Below the pieces are notes generated by a model. The model had not been told where the DNA came from. It saw nothing but the letters and a program-made list of their open reading frames with translations, and ran no database searches. The position numbers and the translations under genes are program-made. From Monarcha castaneiventris obscurior (Eukaryota; Chordata; Aves; Passeriformes; Monarchidae), in assembly GCA_026261815.1 (NCBI GenBank), contig JAMPIT010000484.1, forward strand, positions 15,040,501 through 15,104,500: 64,000 nt of DNA. Direction: 5' to 3'. Below, one piece after another: positions 1 to 12,052 of this stretch. Positions within the stretch are counted from its first letter, which is position 1; each line of letters begins with the position of its first letter.

Positions 1-1409
1 GGGTTTGTGATTGGTGACAGCAGCAACTCACAGCTCAGGGAAGGGACAAATGAGGTTGTGTGCAGGGATACCCTTTTCTGTCCCACAACCACTCTGTGGA
101 GACTCAGTCCCACCTAATGAGGCAAAAATGGATATTTTTTCTCTTTTTCTTGTAAGCTTGCTTTACATGCTGTTATCAGATATATGTGAATTCAGATTGC
201 AAATGAAGCACTCAGCTGTTTACACAGCTTGCAGTTTGTAAGCAGAGTAGGATCTGCTCTGTCCCTCTGGAGCAGGGCACAGCAGAGGAAGCAAGGCTGG
301 GAGAGTTGGCATCATGTTGGGCAAAGCCTGCCACAAAGCCAATACGTTTGTGACCGTGCACAGATAAGATCTTGCACTTCAATAGCACTTCAGATTCAAA
401 GGGGTCACTGAAGAAATGATATGCCACAAGCTTTATCTCTGTATTGGAATGGTGTTCTCTGAGGCAGTGCTGATAAACCAGGTGATGTTGTTTTGAATGG
501 TTTATCAGGACAGGAAGTGAAGAATGCTTACTACTTGCTTACATTTCCAAAGTGACTAAGCTCTGGAAGTACAAACTGCAGCAATTTGCCTATCACCAAA
601 TCGCTGGGAATAGGCCTTTTGCCAAGAGCAGCCACAAAGTCTTAGGTGATGACTCTGATTTGGGCTCTGTGTGTTAAACTGTTTCCAAGTCCTAGTCCCT
701 AAAACGGTGCAGAGCCCCAGTGCTGCCTGCATTCTGCCTTGTTGAGTTGGACACCACCTCCTGAAGAGCTCAGCTCTCCTGCGGGTCTCTGCTCAGCACT
801 GCCCACACCCAGCCCTGCTGTGCTCCAAGGAAGGGCAAGGAATAGCCTGGGGCCAGGTGGTTGCAAGCTGTGCTTATGAGCTTTGTTTCTAAGGCTACCA
901 GGGTGATGCTTTCCCATCCAAAAAGCAGCCAGGTGACTTTCCCTCCATCCCCCGAGCCTGCTTGTGCACAGCAGGACTGGTCAGGACCTGCCTCTGAGTA
1001 ATTCATTTGCCTTCTCTGAGGGTGTCATCTTAAAAAAGAGCAATGACACATGGTTTGACACAAACTAAGAAAATACATCCTTAAATAACCAGGGCAGGTG
1101 TTGAAATCTTATTCCTTAGAGCTGTAGTCTTCAACATTTTTGACAGCATACTCCTTTTGCTTGAAAGTTGCCTTTAGGAAGAACATCCTTAGTACATCTA
1201 TCATGTAAACATTACCCATTATTCCAGTGCCCCACTCAGGATTATTTTCAGCTGGGTTCTTCTGATACCTGCAGAAATGTCCTTGTACTCATTGCACGCT
1301 TTGCCATCTTTTCACTGAGATGGTGTCCGTAAGGAAACACCACCCAAGATGTTTCGGGTGCTTAATCTGTGCAGTGGTGTTAACACAGAGCAGCTGAGAG
1401 TACATAGTA
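1..1409. other. Unique non-coding sequence
   Basis: I see no gene or interspersed repeat here. The only structure noted is a 10-bp inverted repeat at 471-480 and 498-507. Open frames on both strands are short and look like chance. Confidence 0.5.
471..507. repeat. Short inverted repeat (hairpin)
   Basis: TGATAAACCA at 471-480 is exactly reverse-complemented by TGGTTTATCA at 498-507, around a 17-nt loop. The arms are perfect but short. No function is implied. Confidence 0.5.
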
Positions 1410-1660
1410 CTTGATGCCATTTCCTCTTGTCCTGTCTCTTGTTACCTGGGAGCAGAGATTCAGGGAGTTGTAGAGGGGGTGAAAAGGTCCCCCCCAATCT
1501 CCTTTTCTCCAGGCCAAGCCCCTCCATGAATTCCCTCAGCCATTCCTTGCAGGACTTTTTTTTTAGATCCTTCATCAGCTTCATTGCTCTTCTCTGGGCA
1601 CACTCCAGATCCACAATTTCTTTCCTGTAGTGAGGTGCCCAATACTAAACCAGAATGAGA
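1410..1660 (-). mobile_element. CR1 LINE fragment, antisense
   Basis: On the minus strand this resembles the 3' part of avian CR1 ORF2. The plus strand shows the antisense landmarks in order: a TGCCATTTCCTCTTGTCCTG-type block, a GGGAGTTGTAGAG block, CTCCTTTTCTCCAGGC, the CTTCATTGCTCTTCTCTGGG block and TAGTGAGGTGCCCAA. About 30 bp expected between the first two blocks is missing after 1460, so the copy has an internal deletion. Neither the true 3' end nor the 5' end is present, and many substitutions indicate an old insertion. Boundaries are approximate. Confidence 0.75.
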
Positions 1661-4420
1661 GAAGGGAGGAATCCTTTTAGGCAAAAACGTGACAGGATCA
1701 GCATCATCTTACACCTTTATACCGTGTAATGCAGTGAAGAAGCATCAGCCCCAAAACAAAGAATCCTTTTCCTGACCTCTTCTGTTCTAGAGGTGCCACT
1801 TCCTAGCACAAGACAAGAGTCAGGGCCAACCTGTAACTAATTTCTGCCATTTCTTGCATTGACCCAGCTCCATTTCCAGCTCCACAATGAAGAAGTGGCC
1901 AAGGCCATCTGCTTATCAAAGCAATGATGAAGGGAGCAACTCTATTCTTGGTAGCCTCAGCTGACAGAAACTGCCTGTTCTTTGTTGTAATTAAGAAACA
2001 GTCCAGTTGGACAGCCCAAATTTCAAATACTAATTTCTCCAAAGCATCTGTAGTCCAAGGAAATCTCTTAAATTTCTCTTCAAATGAGAAAATGTTGTGC
2101 CACCACCAGCCTGTTCCTATTTTAAATAGTGTAACCATTGACACTAAAAGTATGTTGCACAAATTTGGGAGTTATGGCTGAGTTGTGATATTTATACCAG
2201 ATTTTATACAGCTATAAAACCTACAGTTAATATTTCTGGCATAGGTTACTCTCACAAGTGCAAAGGCTTTCTTAAAAAGCTGAACAAATGGGAGGTTGGG
2301 GGAGGGGGGAGGTTGCTCAAGAGGGGTTTGGAACATTAGTGTGGAAAAGCAACAAAAGCATCACTGAACTCCCAAGACAGTGGAAAAGTTGAAACATTGA
2401 CAGAATAATTGACATAGCTGACTTAAAAATATCCTGTCAGCTGTTAACCCTTCTAGTGCCAAAAAAAAAAATTCAATTCTTCCCTGAGAAGGTGAACACT
2501 CCACTGATGATGATGATGATTGTGACTGAGTAGAAGCAGCAAAGAAGTCCTGGCACTAAGACATACTCAAAATCAATACTTTGGGAAGTTAGGTGCTTAA
2601 TGAGGACCTGAAAGGCACAAACATTTCATGTAGAGTTTTAACAAAAGTACTTTTAGATAATGTTCATAGTGTGCAGAACCAGAGTTCCAAACAGTATCTG
2701 ATATTGCTAAAATGTTTATCTAAATGCTAGAAAGGCAAGTGTGCAACCAACCCCTTAGGAATGTTCACCAAGTTTACAGCTCTTATCTTTCTGGACAAGA
2801 AGTGCCAGCACGGTTAGAGCATCAAGCATGGAAAATAAGGAAAGAACAGGGATTTAGGGAATGTTTTCTAGAGTGTTTGGGCCATCACCAGTCAGATATT
2901 CTCAAACAAATCTTGGTCAGAAATGTGATGTAGTAGGTCTGGGCTCTGTAGTTTTGTAACAGTGGTGAAAAGTACACGTTAGAGACCATGGAAAGGGGTA
3001 CAGCCAGTTGGAAGGTGCTTAGATGTAAAAGCAATTGTAATAGATCAATGCAGAGTTTTACGTCAGCAGAATTGAGAAAGCCTTGGAAAAAATCTGCACT
3101 TTTAAAGTGCGTTTGCTGTTTACAAAATATGGCTAATCTGAGTGAGTGGGAGCAGTCAATATTGTACATAATGATGAAGAGTAAAAAGAGAAGCTATTTG
3201 TATTTCACAACTCTCCTACCGCTGTGTTAGAAGAAAACATGAACCTTACATAAGGAAATGAGTTAAACAAAGAATACGAGCACTTTTTTTTTGTTGTTGC
3301 TTCCAGGAGAGTATGGGATTTAGTAGAAAATTATTTAAAATATTTTTGTGTAGTATGCACACTGAGTTGCCTGAAGAATACAATTTATATCTGTACAATA
3401 TTATCCTCTCTAACATTTTCATTACAATCTTGCATTTGACTGAAATCTCTGAAGGTTGATCAAAAAAATGTGGGAAATGGAACTCCTCAACCCATATTCT
3501 TTCTTTCCTTTTCTCTGAGGAGTCTCCTCTTTTTTCTCCCAACTCTTGTTTTTGATGGTGTATTTTTTTGTCCAAACACCCATTACCATGGTATCTGGAC
3601 ACCTGTGAGGAGCTGCTGCTCCAGGATGTGGTCAGGTTCAGAGGCACACAAGCTGATGACTATCACACTCTACTTCTTTAATTGCCACCCCACACAAATC
3701 TTTTTTTGGCAAATAAATCAAGGAAGGAGGTTGGTGCATGATTCATTAACGTAAAGCTCAGTACAGGGAAGGCAGGAGCGGGCAGGTGGAGACAGGACAT
3801 CCAAACACTGTGGGAGCAGCTGTCTGAAACAGCCTGGAGATGACCAAAGCTTTTGCTGAGGCTGACAGTAGGTTCCCTGTTCCATGTTTTACTGGAGGAT
3901 CTGGAGCAGCAAAGCTCAGTATTTTTGGAATAAGGTGTCACTGTCATCCCCTTCCCCTCTACCCCAAGCCTTACCTACCTCTGGTCTCCCTGCCCTTCCT
4001 GTCCACTCCCCTATAACTGCTCCTGCCTTATTCTCATCTCAGGTTTAAGCTTCCTTGCCCAGCCCAGCTGCTGGGTCTGAGGAATGCAGCAGCTTAAGCT
4101 CTGCTCCACATCATGCTTCAGTTTTGGTTTTAGTGTAGGTGTCCCTGGGGACCTCCCTATTGAAAAGAGAGAGGCTTCCTGTAGCTCCCAGCAAATTTCA
4201 GAGCTAGCTGAAAAATCACAAGGAGGACGTGTAAGACTGTAAGGATGTGGGAACAAGGAATAAATGGAAATGTTTCACTTTGTTGCTTAAATTACTGTTT
4301 ACAAACAGGAGAAACTTGTCTCTGCTTATAGTAAGTTGTCCATAGATGAGCAAGGAGAGCCTCACCGTGCCAGGCTTTTGGTTGAGTGTGGCTTGACAGA
4401 GCAGCTGCTCTGCCTGTGAG
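1661..4420. other. Unique non-coding sequence
   Basis: No recognisable gene or interspersed repeat. It holds a short poly-A run near 2461, a small (GAT)n run near 2506-2520 and a G-rich patch near 2290-2315. Longer open frames on the minus strand (1803-2162 and 3246-3647) match nothing I know and have no splice or promoter context. Confidence 0.45.
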
Positions 4421-4422
4421 AC

Positions 4423-4797
4423 TCCCTTCCCTTCCCTTCCCTTCCCTTCCCTTCCCTTCCCTTCCCTTCCCTTCCCTTCCCTTCCCTTCCCTTCCCTTCC
4501 CTTCCCTTCCCTTCCCTTCCCTTCCCTTCCCTTCCCTTCCCTCCCTTCCCTTCCCTTCCCTTCCCTTCCCTTCCCTTCCCTTCCCTTCCCTTCCCTTCCC
4601 TTCCCTTCCCTTTCCCTTCCCTTCCTTCTCTCCTTCCCTTCCCTTCCTTCCCTTCCCTTCCCTTCCCTCCCTTCCCTTCCCTTCCCTTCCCTTCCCTTCC
4701 CTTCCCTTCCCTTCCCTTCCCTTCCCTTCCCTTCCCTTCCCTTCCCTTCCCTTCCCTTCCCTTCCCTTCCCTTCCCTTCCCTTCCCTTCCCTTCCCC
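4423..4797. repeat. (TTCCC)n / (GGGAA)n pentanucleotide satellite, about 75 units
   Basis: A nearly pure tandem array of TTCCC on the plus strand (GGGAA on the minus strand) runs for about 375 bp. It breaks phase near 4541 (one T lost), near 4611 (one T gained), across about 4621-4645 (irregular TTCTC and TTCC units) and near 4666. Outside these breaks the units are identical, which fits recent slippage expansion. The minus strand is all purine with regularly spaced GGG runs, so G-quadruplex or triplex (H-DNA) folding is possible. All six frames over it can be open and encode a five-residue periodic peptide. That is a consequence of the repeat and not a gene. Confidence 0.97.
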
Positions 4798-5654
4798 CAC
4801 ATTGGACCAGTGATGTACAGTAGCCAGAAAAAACGTGTGAGGCCTAAGCTCACCTTTGCTTGCAGCTTTTGTTTGTTTCACAAATAACTGCATCTAAACT
4901 AATAAACCAGATATTAAGCATTTCATATGGAAATACTTAAAAAATGAGTGTGTGGTAGTGCTTTTCCCTGCAGTTAGCTGGTGAAAGCATTGCTAGGTGA
5001 GGCTCAAGACCCAGTTTCAAGCCCTTTCTCTGTGTTTAGATGCAGAATCTGGATTTAAATGTCTCTGATGACACAGAAGGGCCTTGCCAGGTGACCGTGG
5101 GCTGTTTCATGATGGGTTTCTCTGCTTTTCTTGCCAAGTCCTGGTGGAGGTGGGTGCAGTCACGGAGGACAATCTGTCACCAATCTGAAAAATGAGTAGG
5201 CCATCTCAGGTGTGCTGGAACAGCTGTCACTGGGCAGTCATGCTATTGCAAAACCCCCTGTTCAGCTGTGCATGCCTTACTCATAAGAAGATGTTCCTTT
5301 TCCTTTAATTACCTCGGTGCTATTGTCACTCCCAAGCACGCTGGAACACTATTAAGTGGTAATAACTACTGATACTTGTGGGAGAAATCAGTGTTAATAC
5401 GTGGCTCGTTGGGAGAGCTCCAGGAGGAGCACAGAAAGGGGGTTTTGTCTCGTACAAAGCATAAAGCTCCCATGGCTGAGTCTGAATGAAGGCTCACTGG
5501 CAGGAGGGTTGTACTCAGAAGAGAAGCAGTTTGGTCCTGAGAGCTGAGCTCTGTCAGGTCAGAGAATGGGAGAGCAATACTGACAAGCTGAGCCTCTGTA
5601 GTTTGCTTTATTTTTGTGTTTATTTTGGTTTGCTTCATATCTGTATCAGAGTGT
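4798..5654. other. Unique non-coding sequence
   Basis: No gene or repeat recognised between the pentanucleotide array and the downstream CR1. A donor-like CAAAG|GTGAGC lies on the minus strand near 4850, but no credible exon precedes it. Confidence 0.45.
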
Positions 5655-6203
5655 GGCCAGCGGGACTAGAGAAGAGATCCTTCCTCTGTACTCAGCACTG
5701 GTGAGGTCACACCTCGAGTCCTGTGGCCAGTTCTGGGTCCCTCAGTTCAGAAGGACATTGGGGGTCTGGAGCACATCCAGAGAAGGGCAATAGAGCTGGT
5801 GAAGGGTCTGGAGTGCAAGTCCTGTGAGGAGCAGCTGAGGGTGTTATCCTGGAGAAAAGGGGGCTCAGGGGTGACCTTGCCACTCTGCACAACTCCTGAC
5901 AGAAAGTTGTAGCCAGGTGGGAATCAGCTTTTTCTCCCTGGTAACTAGTGAGAGGATGAGAGGATGTAGTCTTAAACTACACCATAGGAGGTTCATGTTG
6001 GACATTAGCAAGAATTTCTTCACAGGGAGGGTGATTAGATGTTGGAATGGGCTGCCCAGGGAGATGGGGAGTCACTGTCCCTGGAGGTGTTTAAGGACAG
6101 GCTGGCTGTGGCACTCAGTGCCATGGTCTGGTTGACATCAGGGAGTTTGGTCATAGGTTGGACATGATTTCAGAGGCCTTTTCCAACCTGATTCTGTGAT
6201 ATC
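5655..6203 (+). mobile_element. CR1 LINE 3' fragment, sense
   Basis: A 5'-truncated CR1 with its 3' end present. In order it shows the AGCACTGGTGAGGTCACACC block, the CCTGTGGCCAGTTCTGGG block, CATCCAGAGAAGGGCAA, GAGGAGCAGCTGAGGG, AATTTCTTCACAGGGAGG, GGGCTGCCCAGGGAGATGG and a terminal TTCCAACCTGATTCTGTGAT. Translation near 5965-6080 gives the degraded C-terminal motif of CR1 ORF2 (HHRRFMLDISKNFFT, then GLPREMG). The reading frame is broken by indels, so this is a dead copy. Confidence 0.9.
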
Positions 6204-6994
6204 CAGAAATTGTTCAAGCTGAATGGAAGATGCAAGCTGGTGTTGGGTCAAACCCCTGGTCTGGCAATGGGTATGTGGAAATGAGCTGGAGTGGTCAGGA
6301 TGGGCTGTATCCCTTCAGCCTGCTTTGAGTGCCACACCTCAGACCTTTTTCTGTACCGTGAGGAGCCTTGTGTCTCCCCATTACACTGAGGCAGCGAAAG
6401 GAAAAGCTGAGTGAGCTGTGCCTTCCAGAACAGGCTCCATGGGGAGGTGTTTCTGGGCAAGAACACAGTGGGATGCTTGTGTTGCCAGCTGGACCTCTTG
6501 GTTTTCTTTCTGCTTTTTCCCTTGCTGATGATCAGGGCTCTAGTCACGTCATTTTCCACCACTGTGAGAGTGGCCTTGGGTGCTGCTTGGAGTCTGAGTC
6601 TTCAACACCACTTCTCCAGGCAGCCATCCGTGGCCTTCCAGGGCTCCCTCCTTCTGGGAAGTGTGTGAGTATGTGTGTGTTATCCTGTGAGGGTAACACA
6701 GGTGGTGCACACTCAACCATAGCTTCTTAAGGTGTAACTTTAGGGCTTCCTAACTGCACATCTGATCCTCCTCCTCCTCCTTTTGCCTTACTTTAAGAGA
6801 GGAGCAGGCTCTTGTACTGCTGTCCATCCAGGTGATGTTCTTGCTGAGGCTTGCTCTAGTCTGTGGCATTAAGAAACTAGAAAGGACATATCCTTTTATT
6901 GCTGTGCTGTGGCAAGAACACAATTGTATTCATGTAGAACCATTGCAGTCTGTTTGTAAGACATGATATAATTGAAAAGTCTGGCACATTTCCC

Positions 6995-7110
6995 ACAGCA
7001 AACATTGTTAATCCCCACTAGCTAGGATTAGTCACCGCTCCTTACAAGCCTTGACACAAATCTAGCAAGTTATTCAGTTAATCCGCACTTACAGGATAAA
7101 TATTGCATCC
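6995..7110. promoter_or_regulatory. Candidate regulatory stretch with clustered TAATCC motifs
   Basis: Three bicoid-class homeodomain motifs lie within 76 bp: TAATCC at 7009-7014, GGATTA (reverse) at 7025-7030 and TAATCC at 7079-7084. TAATCC is the known preferred site of OTX, PITX, CRX and GSC proteins. The surrounding sequence is repeat-free. That it acts as an enhancer is inference; such clusters also arise by chance. Confidence 0.2.
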
Positions 7111-10100
7111 TATGGGAAATTAGGCAGCGTCTTCTTCCTCTCCTGTTGTGCAGTGATGCATTGTGGCCTTTACACCTGAAGGTGGAAGGGAAAAACGCAA
7201 TAACATGTGATAGATGTTAGCAGACACCTGCTATCACAATGCAGCTGGATCAGCAGGGAAATTTAGTGCAAAAGAGCTCACTGAAACCAGGCAGGGGATA
7301 TAAACAGCATCTTTGTGCTCTTGGTGGCACTGCAGAATTTTCCTGTTGTACAGCAATGAGCCCTCGATGCCCCACAGCTGCAGGACCCTTCTAAGAGTCT
7401 CATCTTCCTTTTTACTGGGGGATTTCTCCTTGGGTGATCTCAAGCTGTATCTGCAAGTCACTGGAGCTGGCTGGTGTATTTCCCATCAAACTAAGGCCGC
7501 TGAGAGGAAGGTGGTTCAGGCTCTGAATTTTTGCAGTATCCAAAGTGCAGCTCCAAGTTTCCTCATAGGCAATCTCCAAAACAGCAAGATCCTATTGAGT
7601 GGGTGGCCTGAGGGCCTATTTTTCTGGGCAAAATAGCTGAGTGGATCTGCAGAGACCAAGTTTCCAGTTCTTGGGCAGTTTAGCCAGGGAAGCTGGTTTG
7701 AAGCAGAGCACCAAGGAATCTTGGAGAATTCAATCCAGCAGCTCTGCCAGGGAGTTTCTTCCAAGCCTGCACATTGCAGCTGTCCAGTGAAAGCAAGACC
7801 ACCAGTGGGCACAAGCAGGGAAAGAAGGGGCCTTCATCTGTGAGGAGTCCTGGAAATCTCTGGTTCCAGTGTTGTTTGATCCAAAATCTTTTAAAAATAA
7901 ATTATTATTACTGAAGTATTCCCTTAGACATTTAACTCTCCCAGTGCTTTAGAACAGCATGAATTCCACTTTATCATGAATGATAAATGAAATGAATAAT
8001 TACATAAATGAATGGATGTTTCTTCACCTCATTGATTTATCATCTCGTTGGACTGAGTCATGTTTTCAAGGATTTTAAGCTTAAATTTCACTCCCAGTCA
8101 GTGAAGTGGGTTTGTAAATGTTAAGCAAGGTGATTTTGAAAAGAGAGGACTCATGCTAAGAGCTTTTTCTGCTTTGACAATGTCTGGTCACTTACCCTCA
8201 TTACTGTGTGACTAAGTTTCCTTTAATCTGGTAATGAATTATGTTCCCTCTTGCCCCTTTCCAAAAATTGTTGTAGTAACCATGTGTGTGACCAGCCCTG
8301 ACTCCCCAGCATCTTGTCTGAGTGAGTGCTGGCTGCTGGGAGAAGTCTGGCCTGGGGTTTGTAACATATCATCACATCTGGTGATGTTTGTCCCGTCCTT
8401 GCCCTTTGCTTTTTAGTGTTGGTTGTCTGCCTAGGAAAATTAAGGATTCATTTCCATCTTATCATGGACTTCAAGGGCTAAAATAGTTCTGGACATGATA
8501 CTGGAGTGTAACACAATTTTACTGCTCTAAGCTATGAGTCCAGTGGAACTGGACTGGTTTTTATGCCTTACTTGTGCCTGCTGACCATGGATGTAGTGAG
8601 GAGCATTGTCACACTTGGCATCTGCTCAGAAACTCTCCTGCCTGTAGTCTGGATTTTTAAATACTTCTTATGTTTCCATCATGTTTCCCCAAGACAGGCC
8701 AGTGCTGCAGGAAGGGAGCAGTCAGCTCAGCAGTCAGGTGCACAGGTTGCAGTGCTCCTGTGCTTTCCAAGTGCATCTCTCCAGTCTAGCAAGCCCTGTA
8801 GGGGCTCTCTCTGACACTGCCCTGCAGCTCCTGGAGGCTGGAGCTGGTGTTTCTTTCATGCCTGGAGCTGAGCAGGGGGAGGTCACAGACTGGTCGAGAT
8901 AAATCATTGAGTCAATTGGAAACTGCCAGCAGTATTTTTCTCCCCTCTGTCCACATCTACAATTTACACAAGAAGGTCATGTTACTGTTGTTTCCTCTTC
9001 CACATTCCCTGTCAGACAAGGTCATTTTCGAAGCCAATGACCAGTTAAGCTTTAATTCTGCAACCATGGAAAATTATTATCAAAAGGGACAAGCTTCAAA
9101 GTAGATGATTAACTGGCACATCCGATGAGTGGTTACAGTTTAACAGGGTCCGTTTGCACAACTCCCTTCAGCTGTAGCGAACTTGAACTCCTGTGAAAAT
9201 GAGTGAGATGTAAGAGGTGACTCTCCCTTACAATGTGGCTGAATAAATAGATGATGAGAGAGAGGAGCGTCCCCTCAAACAAATTTCTAGGAACTTTCCC
9301 TGGAAGCCCAGATTTTGCTCCTGCTCCTAGTCCCTCGTTGCTGCTGGTATAAGTCACTTTGTTTTCCCTTGCCAGAGTTGTGAGAAACATAGCACAGTCT
9401 CAGTTGTGCTGAGATAGGTACAGCCTGTCATAGTTGTGGACTAGTGAAGGCACCAAGGTGGATTAAAGCCAGCCCCACTCCTCTGTTGGCTCATGTTTTG
9501 GAGTACCTAAGAGCCAGGCCAGGTTTATGTGAGATGTAAATCATCAAGGAGGGAAGGGCACAGAAGTACACCCGTGCCTGGAGCAGCAAAATGAAGGATG
9601 GGTTATCCCAACAAGGCCTAAATTGATCCTTCTTCTACTGTGTTTCGGCACTGTTGTTTCCTAAAAGAAAATGTTGCAAGGCTGTGCTGTGTTTAGGAGC
9701 AGAGCATGGATCCAATGTTTATAGTCCTCTCATCCAAATCAGCTGCAGGGTTTGAACATTTCAGTTTTAATACAGAGGAGAAAAGGCTGACAAACCAAAA
9801 AGGAGCACAGTTATGTGAAGAAACCTTATGAAGAGAAAGACACTGTCACAAGGGGGACTTCTTTAACAAATTCATTCACTGTTTCATGTGTACACTGCAT
9901 CAGGCTTTCCCTTCTGGCTTCCCTTCACCATGTCTGAGAAGTTGGGGAACCTCAGGCCATCTTGCCCCAGCCTGAGGCACATGCTGATGTGGTTAAAGCC
10001 ATTCAGATCCAAACCATTATCAGCCAGTCTCGGGTTATCACAGGCACTGACATCTGGGGAGCTCTGCCTACCTATGTCAGCAGAGCACCTGGCACAGATT

Positions 10101-12029
10101 ATACCCCCTTGTTGAAAAACTCACCCAAAATCACTTTTTCTACATTACCCTGAGCCACTGCAGCCACCCTGCTTATGGGTATCCAGCCAAGCTCCTGTGC
10201 CACTGGCACAGATGTGTCTAGACTGGCTGAGGCTGTCCCTGTTTGACTGCAGTCTAGTCCAGAGTCCGTCTGCTTATGTAAGAAATAAGCAGAATTTGCC
10301 TTGCTGGTGGTGCTGGGGGAGGCAGAGGCAAGTCTGCATCTCCATCCTGGCATCCTTCTGCAGACTCAGTTATGTTGTCTTCCCTGAATGACCCCTTCCA
10401 GCTCACCTACAGCTGAGGGCAGAAGTTGGCCTTTACTTTGGTTTATTTATGGCAGCTTCATTTTTGTTCTGCTTCCCCTGCTAGTAATAAGGAATGAATT
10501 CTGTTCTTGGCTTAATCAGGGTAACTGTGAGCTGGCTCACGCCTGTGCACTTGGAGGCTGTTTTTAAAAGCTGGCTGATATCAGTGTTATGGGGTAAAGC
10601 TGACAACTCTTTAAAGAGAAGGTCACAGGGCTGCCTGCAGAGGCTTGACATTACCTTCTACTGACAGTGACAGAAACTGGTGGTGTGTGTCTCTGTGGTA
10701 TCAAAGAATGATACCTAAAATTCACCCCTGCCTAAAGGACTAATCTCCTCAAGTCCTTCTGAATGGCTTCTGAGCTGGGCTGGAGCAGGGCAGGCATTTA
10801 CATTTGTCCCACTGGCTGTGTCTGCCCTCCCCTTCCCCACGAGCAGCTTTGAGGCAGAGCTTTGACTCCTTTGTATGCACAGCTCAGTCAGAGACCAGAG
10901 TAAACTGGTGTCTCTGCTGGACAGTTGTTAATTGAGACCTGCAGAACTGAAAGCCTCTGGCAGTCAGAAATCTGCTTCTAAGGGGTTTTTCCCTTTTTCT
11001 TTCTAGCCACATGAATGGAAACTGGGATTCTCACTTAATGACGTGATCCCCATTCCCTGGTCTTACAATGAAATTTCGGATGTTTGGATGCAGGAGCAGG
11101 GGAGCCAGCACTGGCAAGCACCTTGTTCCTGTTGGAGCTGCTGTCCTTGCCCTGCACACAGGCTCAAGTGGGGGACCTGTGCAGTTACACTCCAGCTGGA
11201 AGTGCCCTCGTTGTCTGCTCTTCCAGTTGTGTAACTGTATGTGAGGAGCTGTCCAGGGGTTTATGTCTGCTAAAACTTGCCCATAAAATGCAAGATGTTG
11301 AAAATAGGGAAACAGAGGCCTGTCTCTAACAGTGCCAACAAGACAAGGTTTCTGGGAAGAATATCTGAGAATAAATCAGCTGCTATATCTGGGATAAAGC
11401 TGACAAGATGTGGCCCTGGCGACCTTTTTCAGGTCTGAAAGAAAAGCTGATAAAGTTAGGGAGGTGTTAAATGGTTAATCATCCTTGGGCCACTGTGGCT
11501 ACAACAACACTGCTGTAACAACAGCAGCAGAGGCATTTGCCAACATCTTTCTCTGTAACTCCACTGGGATCCATTGGTCCCTTGTTTCCCCACTCTCATC
11601 AGCCTTCTGCCTTTTAAAAAGCAGAGTGCTCATATAAAGACATATAAAAAAAAAAAATCCAGAATTGATTTTACATGACAGACGTTGCTGTCAAATTTAG
11701 GAAGATGGCCAAAAGGCTAACAGAACTGAAGAACAATTGAATACAAACATTTTTCAGTGCCAGCTGATCTACTGTGTTCTAGAATGTTATTTTCACAGCA
11801 GCTTTTTTTCTATGCCTGAGCAAGAGAGAGGATTCATCAAGGTGCACAGGGGAATGCCAGTGGGAGCAGTGGCCTCATGCTCCAGCAGTCAGCATTTCCC
11901 ACAAAGATTATCTACGTCCCTTCTTTTGTTGTTCCTGCTTGGGTGAAGGACTGCACTGTAACTGCTCCCTGCTGGGAGCAAGGACCTGTTTGCATTATAG
12001 CAAATGGTTCCTTAATAGAGGACGAGATT

Positions 12030-12052
12030 TGGTGTATCCATGTGATACACCA
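12030..12052. repeat. Perfect 9-bp hairpin
   Basis: TGGTGTATC (12030-12038) is mirrored exactly by GATACACCA (12044-12052) with a 5-nt loop. It is too short for a microRNA precursor and no function is assigned. Confidence 0.5.

Noticed and set aside
4216..4893. Long open frames with GKGRE- or SLPFP-type periodic peptides on both strands
   Set aside because: They are translations of the pentanucleotide array. Its 5-nt period cannot produce stops in most frames.
8160..8260. Strong GTAAGTG donor on the minus strand near 8192
   Set aside because: All three upstream frames have stops close to the donor, so it is treated as a decoy site.
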